Source: Hymenobacter sp. BRD67
GTDB taxonomy: Bacteria; Bacteroidota; Bacteroidia; Cytophagales; Hymenobacteraceae
Length of the DNA stretch: 64,000 nt
Assembly (NCBI RefSeq): GCF_013256425.1
Contig: NZ_CP053904.1
Coordinates: forward strand, 806,001 to 870,000
Reading direction: 5' to 3'
A program made the position numbers and the translations under genes. Positions within the stretch are counted from its first letter, which is position 1. Each line of letters begins with the position of its first letter. The notes beneath the pieces were generated by a model, which saw only the letters and a program-made list of their open reading frames with translations, searched no databases and was not told the DNA's origin. Positions 10,690 through 19,929 of the stretch are shown here, one piece after another.

Positions 10690-11787
10690 ATGTCTGCTTT
10701 TTCCGTTAGGCGCCTGCTCACCCCCCTGATTCACGTACTCGCCTGGGGGCTGCTGGCGCTCACGCTGCTGCTGTTTCAGCCCATGCAGGGCCGGGTAGTG
10801 CTGCCTGTTCAGTATTGGGTAAAGCAGGGCGCGCTGCTAGTGTTATGGATAAGCGTATTTTATGCCACCACGCGCATCAGTGTGCCGCGCCTGCTGCTGC
10901 GGGGGCACACCGGCTGGTTTGGGCTGGCCCTGGTGGCCACCGCGGTGCTGCTGCTGCTGGTAAGCCGGGGGCTCGAAAGTGTGCTGAACCTGCCCGACCT
11001 CATGCACCACGCCTTTCAGGCGGCCGGTGAGGGGATGGGAAAAGCTGCGCCGCCCCGTACGCCGCACGGCAGCCGCTTCGACCTTGTAGGACTGCTTATT
11101 ACGCTGCTCGTGCTGGGCATTGCCACGGCTATTACCGTGGTGCAGCACTGGCAGCAGGAGGCCCGTTTGCGCGAGCGCCTCGACCAGCAGCGCGTGGAGG
11201 CCGAGCTAGCCATGCTGAAGGCCCAGATAAACCCACATTTCTTTTTTAATACGCTAAATAATATATATTCATTAACATTAATAGATGGGGAGCGGGCCCG
11301 GGCGGCGCTGCACCGCCTCTCGCGCATGATGCGCTATGTGCTCTACGACACGGCCTCGGGCCACGCGCAGCTAAGCCAGGAGGTAGGGTTTATTCAGGAT
11401 TATATCACCCTGATGAAGCTGCGCTTGACCGACCGCGTGCAGGTGACCTTCGAGCACCCCGAGCCGGTGCGCGAGGTACTTATTGCGCCCATGCTGTTGC
11501 TGCCTTTCGTCGAAAATGCCTTCAAGCACGGCGTGGCAGCCACGGCTCCCAGCCATATCTACATCGGTCTGCGCCAGCCCTCGCCCGAACAGCTGGAAGT
11601 AGATGTGCGTAATACGCTGCTGCCGACTGCCGGCACCGACCTGGCCGGCTCCAACGGAATCGGGCTTACTAATACCCGCCGCCGCCTCGATTTACTGTAT
11701 CCCGGCCGCTACTCATTGCAGGTAAGCGAGCACACGCCCGACAACGAATTTGAGGTAAAGCTGAAATTAATTACCAGTGAGCAATGA
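10690..11787 (+). CDS. LytS/YehU-type sensor histidine kinase (PF06580)
   Basis: A 365-residue inner-membrane kinase. I place the start at ATG 10690, directly before the first membrane helix, rather than at an upstream in-frame GC-rich extension. Four hydrophobic segments occupy about residues 10-150. A short coiled linker precedes the phosphoacceptor region AQINPHFFFNTLNNIYSL (His183), and the ATPase part contains LPFVENAFKHG and a C-terminal GIGLTNTRRRL box. The LytTR response regulator 167 bp downstream is the expected partner. A palindromic dispersed repeat (11813-11900) lies between the two genes. The stimulus is not identifiable. Confidence 0.93.
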   Translation: MSAFSVRRLLTPLIHVLAWGLLALTLLLFQPMQGRVVLPVQYWVKQGALLVLWISVFYATTRISVPRLLLRGHTGWFGLALVATAVLLLLVSRGLESVLNLPDLMHHAFQAAGEGMGKAAPPRTPHGSRFDLVGLLITLLVLGIATAITVVQHWQQEARLRERLDQQRVEAELAMLKAQINPHFFFNTLNNIYSLTLIDGERARAALHRLSRMMRYVLYDTASGHAQLSQEVGFIQDYITLMKLRLTDRVQVTFEHPEPVREVLIAPMLLLPFVENAFKHGVAATAPSHIYIGLRQPSPEQLEVDVRNTLLPTAGTDLAGSNGIGLTNTRRRLDLLYPGRYSLQVSEHTPDNEFEVKLKLITSEQ

Positions 11788-11812
11788 GTAATGGCAATAA
11801 GTAATAGGGAAT

Positions 11813-11900
11813 GAAGCCGTTTAGGAACTCCGCTCTGCTAAGTTGAACGCCAGATGAGCATCACGCGCTTTAGTAGTTTCACTACGTCTTAAACCGGTTC
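11813..11900. repeat. Dispersed palindromic repeat, copy 1 (GAAGCxGTTTAGGAA arms)
   Basis: The left arm GAAGCCGTTTAGGAA and the right arm (reverse complement GAACCGGTTTAAGAC) form an imperfect inverted repeat about 88 bp long between the kinase and regulator genes. The arms resemble those of the elements at 19788-19905, 21289-21425, 36162-36290 and 44659-44731. Confidence 0.6.
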
Positions 11901-11954
11901 ATGGCGCATCACCCGCTTACTGCCAATTATCCACTACCGATTACCCGTTAAAAA

Positions 11955-12695
11955 ATGTCCGTTACCTGCATTGCCGTTGATGATGAGCCGCTGGCGCTGG
12001 CGCTCCTCTGCACTTTTATTGAGCAAACGCCTTTTTTAAAGCTAGTAGGCCGCTACGGCAGCGGCGTGGAAGCCTTAAAAGGCCTGCATGAGCTCACGGA
12101 GCCGGTCGATTTGGCTTTTCTCGATATTCAGATGCAGGAGCTGACCGGCCTGGAGCTGGCGCGGGTGCTGGGCCAGCAGGCCGTGCCGCCGCGCGTTATC
12201 TTCACCACGGCCTTTCCACAGTATGCCCTGGAGGGCTACAAGGTAGATGCGCTCGACTACCTGGTAAAGCCGTTTAACTACGAGGAGTTTTTGCGGGCCG
12301 CCAACAAGGCCCGGGCCTACGCCGAGCTCTCGCACGCCAGCCACGAAGCGGCTGCGCCCGCTACGGCGGCCGAAGAAGAGCACATTTTTCTGAAAGTAGA
12401 GTACCAGCTTGTACGCGTCTCGCTCAGCGATATTCTCTACGTGGAGGGCCTGAAAGACTATGTGAAGGTGCACCTCAAGAGCACGCCGCGCGCCCTGCTC
12501 TCGCTCATGAGCCTGCGGGCAATGGAAGAAAAGCTGCCCGCCCGGCGCTTTCTGCGCATTCACCGCTCGTTTATCGTGGCCCTCGATAAGATAGAAGCCG
12601 TGCGCCGCCTCACCGTCCAGATTGGCACCGAAACCATTCCGGTGGGCGAGCAATACAAGGAGGCCTTTGCGCAGTTCCTGAGCCGCTGGACTTGA
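11955..12695 (+). CDS. LytTR-family response regulator
   Basis: A 246-residue cytoplasmic DNA-binding regulator. The receiver domain (about 1-120) has the acidic pocket DDE at 9-11, the phosphoacceptor Asp57 in LAFLDIQM, a Thr in FTTAF and Lys in LVKPF. A LytTR domain (about 130-243) follows, with the typical LYVEGLKDYVKVHL and RFLRIHRSFIVALDKIEAV strands. It is paired with the kinase upstream on the same strand. LytTR proteins bind short direct repeats in promoters; none was identified here. Confidence 0.95.
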   Translation: MSVTCIAVDDEPLALALLCTFIEQTPFLKLVGRYGSGVEALKGLHELTEPVDLAFLDIQMQELTGLELARVLGQQAVPPRVIFTTAFPQYALEGYKVDALDYLVKPFNYEEFLRAANKARAYAELSHASHEAAAPATAAEEEHIFLKVEYQLVRVSLSDILYVEGLKDYVKVHLKSTPRALLSLMSLRAMEEKLPARRFLRIHRSFIVALDKIEAVRRLTVQIGTETIPVGEQYKEAFAQFLSRWT

Positions 12696-12718
12696 GCTGG
12701 TTAGCCAGCTAGCGCTTG

Positions 12719-13093
12719 CTACTTCGGTACCTGCATCTCGGGCGGGCGGGGGGCGGGCCGCAGGCCCCGCAGCTGCTCATATTTCTCGACCTGCGCGGGC
12801 GTGAGCACGGCCTCTATCTTGGTTTCGAAGTCGGCCTGGCGGGCCTGGCGGGAGGCATGTTCGGTTTCGTCGGGCCGGTGAGTGAGGCGCTGCTTGCGCT
12901 GGGCTTGCTCTTCATCGAGCAGCGTATTGATGCGGACTACCTGGGCAGGGCTCAGGTCGAGCTGCCGCAAAATACCCGTGCGCTTACCCCGGTGCGCCAG
13001 CACTACTACTTCGGGCAAAGTCTGGGCACAAACAGCAAAGCTGGTGAGCTCAGCCGGCAGCAAAGCCAGCCAAAGCAGATGAGTACGTAGCAT
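12719..13093 (-). CDS. Small periplasmic LTxxQ (Spy/CpxP-like) protein
   Basis: A 124-residue protein with an N-terminal signal peptide ending near VCAQ. It is helical and charged, with two LTxxQ-type motifs: LSPAQVVRINTLLDEEQ and LTPAQVEKYEQLR. This spacing is typical of Spy/CpxP-like periplasmic proteins, which act as chaperones or stress-sensing partners. It is transcribed towards the response regulator gene and separated from it by 23 bp. Family membership rests on motif pattern only, so the functional call is tentative. Confidence 0.65.
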   Translation of the reverse strand: MLRTHLLWLALLPAELTSFAVCAQTLPEVVVLAHRGKRTGILRQLDLSPAQVVRINTLLDEEQAQRKQRLTHRPDETEHASRQARQADFETKIEAVLTPAQVEKYEQLRGLRPAPRPPEMQVPK

Positions 13094-13105
13094 AAAAAAA
13101 GAATA

Positions 13106-13117
13106 CGAACGCGTTCG
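13106..13117. promoter_or_regulatory. 12-bp perfect palindrome, possible operator
   Basis: CGAACGCGTTCG is a perfect palindrome 13 bp upstream of the start of the LTxxQ-like gene and within the 276 bp divergent region shared with the SDR gene. It could be a repressor site or chance in GC-rich DNA. Nothing else stands out in this gap. Confidence 0.3.
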
Positions 13118-13369
13118 ATTCGAAAGGCAGGTGCCGGAAGCGCAGCAGTAAAGGTATCAGCACTAACGGCGGCGGAATACTAACGTAAAGACGGCTCCGC
13201 TAGTGCCGGCCAGGGAGCTGCGGAGCGGGGACGACCAAATACATTGTTATTTCGCAACCCGAAGCACTTGGTAAAAACCCCGGCTGCTATAAACCCGTCT
13301 ACCCACGCAGCCTTGCCTCCGATACCCGGCCGGCGCGGCGGCTACATCTCTACACACTTATTGTTTTAT

Positions 13370-14185
13370 ATGCCTGCTTCTTCTTCACTTCGCCTTGCCG
13401 GGCAGCACGCGCTCGTCACGGGGGCCAATTCGGGTATCGGCGCAGCCGTGGCCAAATCTCTGGCCGCCAATGGGGCCTCAGTTGTCGTTAACTACGTTGG
13501 CCATCCCGAAGCGGCGGATGCCGTGGTAAAGGAAATCACCGACGCCGGGGGCGTAGCCCTGGCCATTCAGGCCGATGTAAGCCAGGAAGACCAGGTGCAG
13601 GCAATGTTCAGGCAGGCGATTGCGCAGTTTGGTACGCTGCATATTGTGGTAGCCAATGCTGGTATTCAGGTCGATGCGCCTTTTATCGATATGACACTGG
13701 CGCAGTGGCAAAAGGTGCTTGATGTGAACCTCACCGGCCAGTTTTTGTGCCTGCGCGAAGCCGCCCGCGAGTTTATGCGGCGAGGGGTGCAGCCCGATGT
13801 AAGCAAAGCAGCCGGCAAAATTATCTGCATGAGCAGCGTCCACGAAGTTATTCCGTGGGGCGGCCACGTCAACTACGCCACCAGCAAGGGCGGCATTATG
13901 GAGCTGATGAAAAGTGTGGCCCAGGAATTGGCCCCGCACAAAATCAGGGTTAACAGCATCGGGCCGGGCGCCATCAAAACGCCCATCAACCACGACGCCT
14001 GGGCTACGCCCGAAGCCGAGGCGAAGCTGCTGACCCTCATTCCGTACAACCGCGTAGGCGAGCCCGAAGATATCGGCCAGCTGGCCGCCTGGCTGGTGTC
14101 GGACGAGGCCGACTACATCACCGGCCAAACCATCTTTATGGATGGCGGCATGACCTTGTACCCTGGCTTCGCCACGGGCGGGTAA
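13370..14185 (+). CDS. SDR-family oxidoreductase (glucose 1-dehydrogenase-like)
   Basis: A 271-residue classical short-chain dehydrogenase. The start at ATG 13370 puts the cofactor-binding TGANSGIG at residues 17-24; the upstream in-frame extension is not protein-like. Other landmarks are NAG (in VVANAGIQVD), the catalytic Ser in CMSSVHE, Tyr/Lys in NYATSKGG, and the C-terminal TGQTIFMDGGMTLYPGF typical of glucose 1-dehydrogenase-type SDRs. It probably oxidises a sugar or polyol with NAD(P)+. The next gene, a large glucosidase, is on the same strand 124 bp away, separated by a strong inverted repeat. The substrate cannot be read from the sequence. Confidence 0.92.
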   Translation: MPASSSLRLAGQHALVTGANSGIGAAVAKSLAANGASVVVNYVGHPEAADAVVKEITDAGGVALAIQADVSQEDQVQAMFRQAIAQFGTLHIVVANAGIQVDAPFIDMTLAQWQKVLDVNLTGQFLCLREAAREFMRRGVQPDVSKAAGKIICMSSVHEVIPWGGHVNYATSKGGIMELMKSVAQELAPHKIRVNSIGPGAIKTPINHDAWATPEAEAKLLTLIPYNRVGEPEDIGQLAAWLVSDEADYITGQTIFMDGGMTLYPGFATGG

Positions 14186-14200
14186 AGAACCGGCAGGGTG

Positions 14201-14274
14201 AGCGCGGCAATCGCATCGAAACGACGCTGATAAGTGTCGTAGCAGTATTATTGTGCGGATGCGATTGCCGCGCT
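14201..14274. repeat. 17-bp perfect inverted repeat (REP-like or terminator hairpin)
   Basis: AGCGCGGCAATCGCATC (14201-14217) pairs perfectly with 14258-14274. A second small stem (ACGAC/GTCGT) lies inside. There is no T-run, so it is more REP-like than a classical terminator. It lies between the SDR and glucosidase genes. Confidence 0.7.
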
Positions 14275-14309
14275 TCGCTCAGCTTGACAAATAAGCCCTT
14301 CCCTGAAAA

Positions 14310-16961
14310 TTGAATCCCGAAGCCCAACGCCTGCTCGAAGCCGATAACAAGCATAAGAACTGGCGGCGCTTCGGCCCCTATTTGTCTGAGCGCCAGTGGG
14401 GCACGGTGCGTGAAGACTACTCGGCCAATGGCGACGCCTGGAACTACTCTACTTTCGACCAGGCCCGCAGCCGGGCTTATCGCTGGGGCGAGGAAGGCCT
14501 GGCCGGCTTTTGCGACGACCAGCAGCAGCTGTGCGCCAGCCTGGCGCTCTGGAACGGCCAGGATACCATACTCAAAGAGCAGCTTTTTGGCCTGAGCGGG
14601 CCGCAGGGCAACCACGGCGAGGACGTGAAGGAAGTCTATTATTTTCTGGATAATACGCCCACCCACTCGTACCAGAAGCTGCTGTATAAGTATCCCCATC
14701 GGGCTTTTCCGTACGAGCAGCTGCTGGCCGAAAATGCCCGGCGTACGCGTAAAAACCCGGAGTTTGAGCTGCTCGATACGGGCATCTTTGCCGAAAACCG
14801 CTATTTCGACGTGTTTGTAGAGTACGCCAAGGCCGATGCCGAGGACCTGCTCATTCAGTACACCCTCATCAACCGGGGGCCCGACGAGGCTACCCTGCAT
14901 GTGCTGCCGCAGCTGTGGTTTCGCAACACCTGGGCCTGGGGCTACGACAACTACCGGCCGGCCCTCACGGCAAGGGGCGAGGGGGCGGTGCAGGTGTCGC
15001 ACCGCGACCTGGGCGAGCTGACCTGCTACGCCGAGGGCGCAGCTGAGTGGTTATTTTGCGACAACGACACCAACTGCGAGCGGCTGTATAACGCACCCTC
15101 GGAAAATCAGTTCTTCAAGGATGGGATTTCAAATCATCTGCTTCACCAGCAGGCGAATGTGCTGAACCCCGCGCATACCGGCACCAAGGCCGCCGCGCAC
15201 TATACCCTCACACTGGCCAGCGGAGCCACCCAAAAAGTGCGCCTGCGGCTGGGCCCGGCGGGCCTGAAGGCCCCGTTTCAGGATTTTGAGCAGGTACTGA
15301 CCCAGCGCCAGGCCGAGGCCGACCAGTTTTACGCCGAAATGCAGCAGGCTATTCCCGATGCTGATGCCCGCCTGGTGCAGCGGCAGGCGTTTGCGGGCAT
15401 GCTCTGGAGCAAGCAGTTTTATCACTACAGCGTGCCTCGCTGGCTGGCCGGCGACCCGGCATTTGCGCCCCCGCCGGCCGAGCGCCAGCAAGGCCGCAAC
15501 GCCGACTGGAAAAGCCTCGATAACAGTGATATCATCTCGATGCCCGATACCTGGGAATACCCATGGTACGCAGCCTGGGACCTAGCCTTTCACTGCATTC
15601 CGTTGGCGCAGCTCGACCCCGAGTTTGCCAAAAACCAGCTGCGGCTGCTGTGCCGCGACTGGTACATGCACCCCAACGGCCAGCTGCCCGCCTACGAGTG
15701 GCGCTTCGGCGATGTCAACCCGCCGGTGCACGCCTGGGCGGCCTTCCGGGTGTTTAAGATGGACCAGAAGCGGCGGGGCGACGCCGGCGATACGGAGTTT
15801 TTGCAAACCATCTTTCACCGGCTGCTGCTCAACTTTACGTGGTGGGTAAACCGCAAGGACCGCGACGGCCGCAATATTTTTGAGGGCGGCTTTCTGGGGC
15901 TCGATAATATCGGGGTGTTTGACCGCTCGGCCCCGCTGCCGGTGGGCGGCTATCTCGAACAGGCCGACGGCACGGCCTGGGTGGCCATGTTTGCGCTCAA
16001 TATGATGCGTATCGCGCTGGAATTGAGCCAGTCGAACCCGGTGTATCAGGACCTGGCGAGTAAATTCTTTGAGCATTTTCTCTATATCGCCGAGGCCATG
16101 ACCAACCTGGGCAACTCCGCCCTGAACCTGTGGGATGATGTAGATGAGTTTTATTACGACGCCCTGAATACCCCCGACGGCGGCCACGAGCTGCTGAAAG
16201 TGCGTACCATGGTGGGCCTGATACCGCTGTTTGCGGTAGAAGTGCTCGACGAAGACCTGCTGGCCGGGGCGCCGCTTTTTCTGGAGCGCATGAACTGGCT
16301 GCTCGATAACCGGCCGGGCCTGGCGTCGCTGGTTTCGCACTGGCAGGAGCCCGGCAGAGGGGCCCGTCGCCTGCTCAGCCTGCTGCGGGGCCATCGCATG
16401 AAGCGCCTGCTGTTCAGAATGCTGGACGAACAGGAGTTTTTGTCTGACTATGGCGTGCGCAGCCTCTCGCGGGTGTACAAAGACCATCCGTATGTGTTTC
16501 GCAACACCGAGATAACGGTTAATTACCAGCCCGCCGAGTCGGAAACCGACTTGTTTGGCGGCAACTCCAACTGGCGCGGTCCTATCTGGATGCCGGTTAA
16601 TTTTCTGCTCGTTGAGTCGCTGCAGCGCTTCTACCACTATTATGGCGAAGACTTTAAGGTGGAGTACCCGACGCACTCGGGGCAGTATGCTACTATTCAA
16701 CAGGTGGCAAGCGCCCTCACCGAGCGCCTGACGCGGCTTTTCCTGCGAGACCCGCAAACCGGCCGGCGCGCGTGCTTCGGCTCCAGCGAGCAGCTCCAGC
16801 AAGACCCGAATTTCAAGGATTACATAGTATTTAATGAATATTTCAACGGCGATACCGGCCAGGGTCTTGGTGCCAGCCACCAAACCGGCTGGACGGGCCT
16901 GATTGCAAAGCTGTTGCAGCCCAAAATGATGAGTGGCCAATCCCAAGACGAAGATTCCTGA
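14310..16961 (+). CDS. Large glucosidase of the MGH1/GH63-like family
   Basis: An 883-residue cytoplasmic (no signal peptide) alpha/alpha-barrel hydrolase. The start is TTG 14310, because a TGA stop lies in frame two codons upstream and the family N terminus (NWRRFGPYLSERQWGTVREDYS) begins right after it. Other recognisable stretches are MPDTWEYPWYAAWDLAFHC, the GQLPAYEWRFGDVNPPVHAWA region, and GGNSNWRGPIWMPVNFLLVESL near the C terminus. These are shared by MGH1-like glycoside hydrolases related to mannosyl-oligosaccharide glucosidase. It probably trims alpha-glucosides, but the substrate is not established. A cyclase-family hydrolase gene begins 3 bp after the stop, suggesting translational coupling. 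Confidence 0.88.
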   Translation: MNPEAQRLLEADNKHKNWRRFGPYLSERQWGTVREDYSANGDAWNYSTFDQARSRAYRWGEEGLAGFCDDQQQLCASLALWNGQDTILKEQLFGLSGPQGNHGEDVKEVYYFLDNTPTHSYQKLLYKYPHRAFPYEQLLAENARRTRKNPEFELLDTGIFAENRYFDVFVEYAKADAEDLLIQYTLINRGPDEATLHVLPQLWFRNTWAWGYDNYRPALTARGEGAVQVSHRDLGELTCYAEGAAEWLFCDNDTNCERLYNAPSENQFFKDGISNHLLHQQANVLNPAHTGTKAAAHYTLTLASGATQKVRLRLGPAGLKAPFQDFEQVLTQRQAEADQFYAEMQQAIPDADARLVQRQAFAGMLWSKQFYHYSVPRWLAGDPAFAPPPAERQQGRNADWKSLDNSDIISMPDTWEYPWYAAWDLAFHCIPLAQLDPEFAKNQLRLLCRDWYMHPNGQLPAYEWRFGDVNPPVHAWAAFRVFKMDQKRRGDAGDTEFLQTIFHRLLLNFTWWVNRKDRDGRNIFEGGFLGLDNIGVFDRSAPLPVGGYLEQADGTAWVAMFALNMMRIALELSQSNPVYQDLASKFFEHFLYIAEAMTNLGNSALNLWDDVDEFYYDALNTPDGGHELLKVRTMVGLIPLFAVEVLDEDLLAGAPLFLERMNWLLDNRPGLASLVSHWQEPGRGARRLLSLLRGHRMKRLLFRMLDEQEFLSDYGVRSLSRVYKDHPYVFRNTEITVNYQPAESETDLFGGNSNWRGPIWMPVNFLLVESLQRFYHYYGEDFKVEYPTHSGQYATIQQVASALTERLTRLFLRDPQTGRRACFGSSEQLQQDPNFKDYIVFNEYFNGDTGQGLGASHQTGWTGLIAKLLQPKMMSGQSQDEDS

Positions 16962-16964
16962 CTT

Positions 16965-17591
16965 ATGCCTGTACCTAGTCCGTGGCTCGACGCCACAACT
17001 CCAATCCGCGACCAGATGGTGCATTGGCCCGACAACCTGGGCGTAACCGTAGCGCGCACCCTCAGCCAGGACCGGGGCGATGCCGCCAACGTAACCGAGC
17101 TGCACCTGAGCGCCCACACCGGCACGCACGTCGATGCGCCCCTACACTTTACCAGTGGCGCCGGCGACACTACCACCCTCGACCTGGACCAGCTGATGGG
17201 TCCGGCTACGGTAGTAGCCATCAGTGACCACAAAAGTATTAGTCTGGCCGAAGTACAGCTGCTCCCTATTAAGGTCGGGGCCCGGCTGCTATTCAAAACG
17301 CGCATCTCGGCCAGTGAATGGAGTACCGAGCCATTTAAGCCCGACTTTGTAGCCCTCGACGGCGATGCGGCCCGCTACTTGCGCGATGCCGGCGTAGTGT
17401 GCGTGGGCGTCGATTATCTGTCAGTGGGCAAGGCTGATGCGCATCACGCGCTGCTCGACGCCGGCATCTGCGTGATTGAAGGGCTGGCCTTGCAGCATAT
17501 AGCGCCCGGTGAATATGAGCTCCTATGCCTGCCCCTCAGGATTGTGGGCAGTGACGGGGCCCCGGCGCGGGTGCTGTTGCGGCCGCTATAG
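16965..17591 (+). CDS. Cyclase family protein (kynurenine-formamidase-like metal hydrolase)
   Basis: A 208-residue protein of the PF04199 cyclase family. The metal-binding motif HTGTHVDAPLHF is at about residues 49-60 and is the family hallmark. Further conserved segments are FVALDGDAARYL and VCVGVDYLSVGKADAHHALLDAGICVIEGLAL, which shape the active site in kynurenine formamidases. Members hydrolyse N-formylkynurenine or related amides or lactones using zinc or manganese. No tryptophan-catabolism genes are visible nearby, so the substrate is open. It starts 3 bp after the glucosidase and is probably co-transcribed. Confidence 0.9.
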   Translation: MPVPSPWLDATTPIRDQMVHWPDNLGVTVARTLSQDRGDAANVTELHLSAHTGTHVDAPLHFTSGAGDTTTLDLDQLMGPATVVAISDHKSISLAEVQLLPIKVGARLLFKTRISASEWSTEPFKPDFVALDGDAARYLRDAGVVCVGVDYLSVGKADAHHALLDAGICVIEGLALQHIAPGEYELLCLPLRIVGSDGAPARVLLRPL

Positions 17592-17734
17592 CCTGGCAGC
17601 CGCCCACTTGTAAGCGCTTGAGCGCAAGACCAAGCACTCACGGAGAGTAGGGAGCAGCTTACCCGTGCTCTTCAGCCAATAGTGATGTAGAAGCTATACA
17701 TTACGGTGTCTTTACGCGCTCATTCCCGCTGCCT

Positions 17735-18972
17735 GTGACCCAGATTTCTGCGACGCCCGCCTCCCTGTCCGCATTTTTTCAGCTGCATGATGCTGGTCGG
17801 GTGCCGGTACTGCTGCCGTTGCGCTACCACCGCATGCAAGCCGATGCGCTGGCTTTTTTCCGGGGCAGCGCGCCCCTGTACTACGCTCGCTTTGGGGCCG
17901 CTGAGGCCGTTGCCGGCGGCCCTGTCGGCTGGCTGTGCGGCGATGCCCACGTCGAAAACTTTGGCTCTTACCGGGGAGGTAATAAGCTGGTTTATTTCGA
18001 CTTAAACGACTTTGATGAAGCCGTGCTGGGTCCTCTGCTCTGGGATATAGGCCGTTTGGTAGTGAGTGCGCGCCTGGCCGCCGCGCATTTTGGCTTAGCG
18101 CTAGCCGAGCAGCAGACCTGCGTCAAACAACTCCTGCTGGCCTACACATCCGCGCTGGCAGCCGGTAAAGCCTACCTGCTGGAGCGGGCCACCGCGCACG
18201 GGCTGGTGCGGCAGCTACTCAAAGCTGTGCAGCAGCGCCGGCAGCGCGACCTGCTGGCGGGCCGGGCCAGCCGGCGCGGTGGCTGGCACTTGCGCGCCTG
18301 CAAGTCGCCCACCCTGCGCCCCTTGCCACTGGCCGAATACCTGGCCGTGCGGCACGCGGTCGAAGCTTGGCGGCAGCAGCAGCCCTCGCCGCCCTGTGGC
18401 CCGCTGCTCGATGTAGCCGGTCGCATTGCCGGAGTGGGCAGCCTGGGCGTACCACGCTACGCCATCCTGGCGCAGAGCCGGCAGGTGGGCAAATTGCCGC
18501 TTCTCCTCGATTTAAAGCTGGCGCTGCCGGCTGCGCCGCTAGCTTTTTGCGCAGTGCCGCAGCCGGTCTGGCCCACCGAGGCGGCGCGGGTAGTAGCTGC
18601 TCAGGGCTACATGCAGGCGGTTTGCCCGGCGCTGCTTCAACCCCTTACACTGGGGGCCAGCCTTTTGTGCTCCGGGACTTGCAGCCGGTGGCAGACAAGC
18701 TCGATTTTAGTAATTTCACCCAGAATGTAGCTGGTTTTCAGGCTGCGCTGCCCGTTTTTGGGCAGCTGGTAGCCTGGGCGCACCTGCGGGCGGCCGGCCA
18801 CCTGGGCGCAGCCGGCCCCGATGAGCTGCGCGCATTTGGGGCAAGCCGAGCCAGCTGGCAGGAGGAAGTAGTAGCTTTCAGCCGAGAGGCGCAGCTGGCG
18901 GTCGAAGCCGATTACCTGGCTTTTCACGCGGCCTGCCACGACGGCGCGCTGCCGACGGCAGCCAGCTTATAG
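17735..18972 (+). CDS. DUF2252 family protein, frame broken once
   Basis: About 412 residues after repair, with a GTG start at 17735 (no closer ATG fits the family N terminus). Signature motifs are CGDAHVENFG and YFDLNDFDEA, which recall the catalytic loop of aminoglycoside-phosphotransferase-like kinases, and VLRDLQPVADKLDF in the C-terminal third. The N-terminal frame ends prematurely, but one base restored in the G run 18652-18656 joins TLG to GQPFVLRDLQP, the normal DUF2252 sequence. The biochemical function of this family is not established. It is followed 30 bp later by mgtC-like on the same strand. Confidence 0.85.
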
Positions 18973-19002
18973 CTTTCGGCCTTCTTAACAGGATATTCGT
19001 GT

Positions 19003-19716
19003 ATGCAGTCAGCTGTTTTAGTGCAATTTGAGTTTCGGCTGGCGCTGGCGTTGGTGTTGGGCGCGGTACTGGGCCTCGAGCGTCAGCTTCATCATCGCAC
19101 GGCCGGCACGCGCACCAATGCCCTGGTGGCGCTGGGCGCGGCGCTGTTTGTGCTCATGGCGCAGAGTATTACCAACGATGCCTCGGCTCCCGGCCGCGTG
19201 GCTGGGCAGGTTATCACGGGTATCGGGTTTTTGGGAGCCGGTGCTATTCTGCGCGAGGGCACTACCATTGTGGGCCTTACCACGGCGGCCACGGTATGGT
19301 GCGCGGCGGGTATTGGCACGCTGGCCGGGCTGGGAAGCTGGTACGAGGCCTGCGTGGGTACGCTTTTTATCCTGACGGCCAATGTGTTGCTGCGGCCCCT
19401 CGACAGCCTCATCAACCGCTTTACGGCCCCGGCCGCCCTGGCGCCGGCAACCCAGGATTATCGCGTGCGCATCGAGCTGCTGCCGGCTCTGCCCGCGGGA
19501 GCCGGGCCGCCCTTGCCGGCGGTGCTCGCGCTGCTCAACAGCTGGCATCTGCTCACGCTGCGCGTAACGGAAACCACCCCGCCGGTGGTACAGGCTACCC
19601 TGCGCCTGCCTACCGATACGGCCCCGTTTGGCCAGCTGCTGGCGGCGCTGGCCGCTGTGCCGGGCGTAGCGCAGGTGAGCGGCGAGCCGCTGATGGCGCT
19701 AGCGACGCAGACATAA
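19003..19716 (+). CDS. MgtC/SapB family inner-membrane protein
   Basis: A 237-residue protein with four to five hydrophobic segments in the first 140 residues. Family hallmarks are ALVLGAVLGLERQ, GTRTNALVALGAALFVL, ITGIGFLGAGAIL and VGLTTAATVWCAAGIG. The C-terminal ~90 residues form an ACT-like cytoplasmic domain. MgtC proteins act in survival under magnesium limitation and acid stress and modulate membrane ATPases, but the exact role here is not shown. It lies 30 bp behind DUF2252, suggesting an operon. The 213 bp downstream contains a palindromic repeat. Confidence 0.92.
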   Translation: MQSAVLVQFEFRLALALVLGAVLGLERQLHHRTAGTRTNALVALGAALFVLMAQSITNDASAPGRVAGQVITGIGFLGAGAILREGTTIVGLTTAATVWCAAGIGTLAGLGSWYEACVGTLFILTANVLLRPLDSLINRFTAPAALAPATQDYRVRIELLPALPAGAGPPLPAVLALLNSWHLLTLRVTETTPPVVQATLRLPTDTAPFGQLLAALAAVPGVAQVSGEPLMALATQT

Positions 19717-19787
19717 GGTTGTTTTGCGTGCCAGTTTTAAAACCCTGCCAGCTGTAGAAGTAGACACAGCTAGCTACCAGTTACTTA

Positions 19788-19905
19788 GAGGCTGTTTAGA
19801 AAGTCGAATTGGGCGGTATCGCCGGCTGTCCGCTCATCGTGCGTCCAAAGCCGTGCGATTAATGAGCCGACAGCCCGCTGCGGCCCCGACTTTCTAAACC
19901 GCCTC
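19788..19905. repeat. Dispersed palindromic repeat, copy 2, left of the M20 gene
   Basis: An element of about 118 bp with imperfect terminal inverted repeats (GAGGCTGTTTAGAAAGTCG against CGACTTTCTAAACCGCCTC). It aligns along its length with 21289-21425, including TTGGGCxGTATCGC and the right-end segment CAGCCCGCTGCGGCCCCG. Together they bracket the M20 gene. Confidence 0.85.
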
Positions 19906-19929
19906 TTATTCACACGTTAAGTAAAAACC

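Noticed and set aside
13106..13117. A confirmed operator at the CGAACGCGTTCG palindrome
   Set aside because: A single 12-bp palindrome in GC-rich DNA can occur by chance; kept only as a low-confidence feature.
15582..17129. A long open frame on the minus strand, antisense to the glucosidase and cyclase genes
   Set aside because: It is caused by GC-rich codon bias of the real plus-strand genes; no recognisable domain, and the plus-strand proteins match known families.
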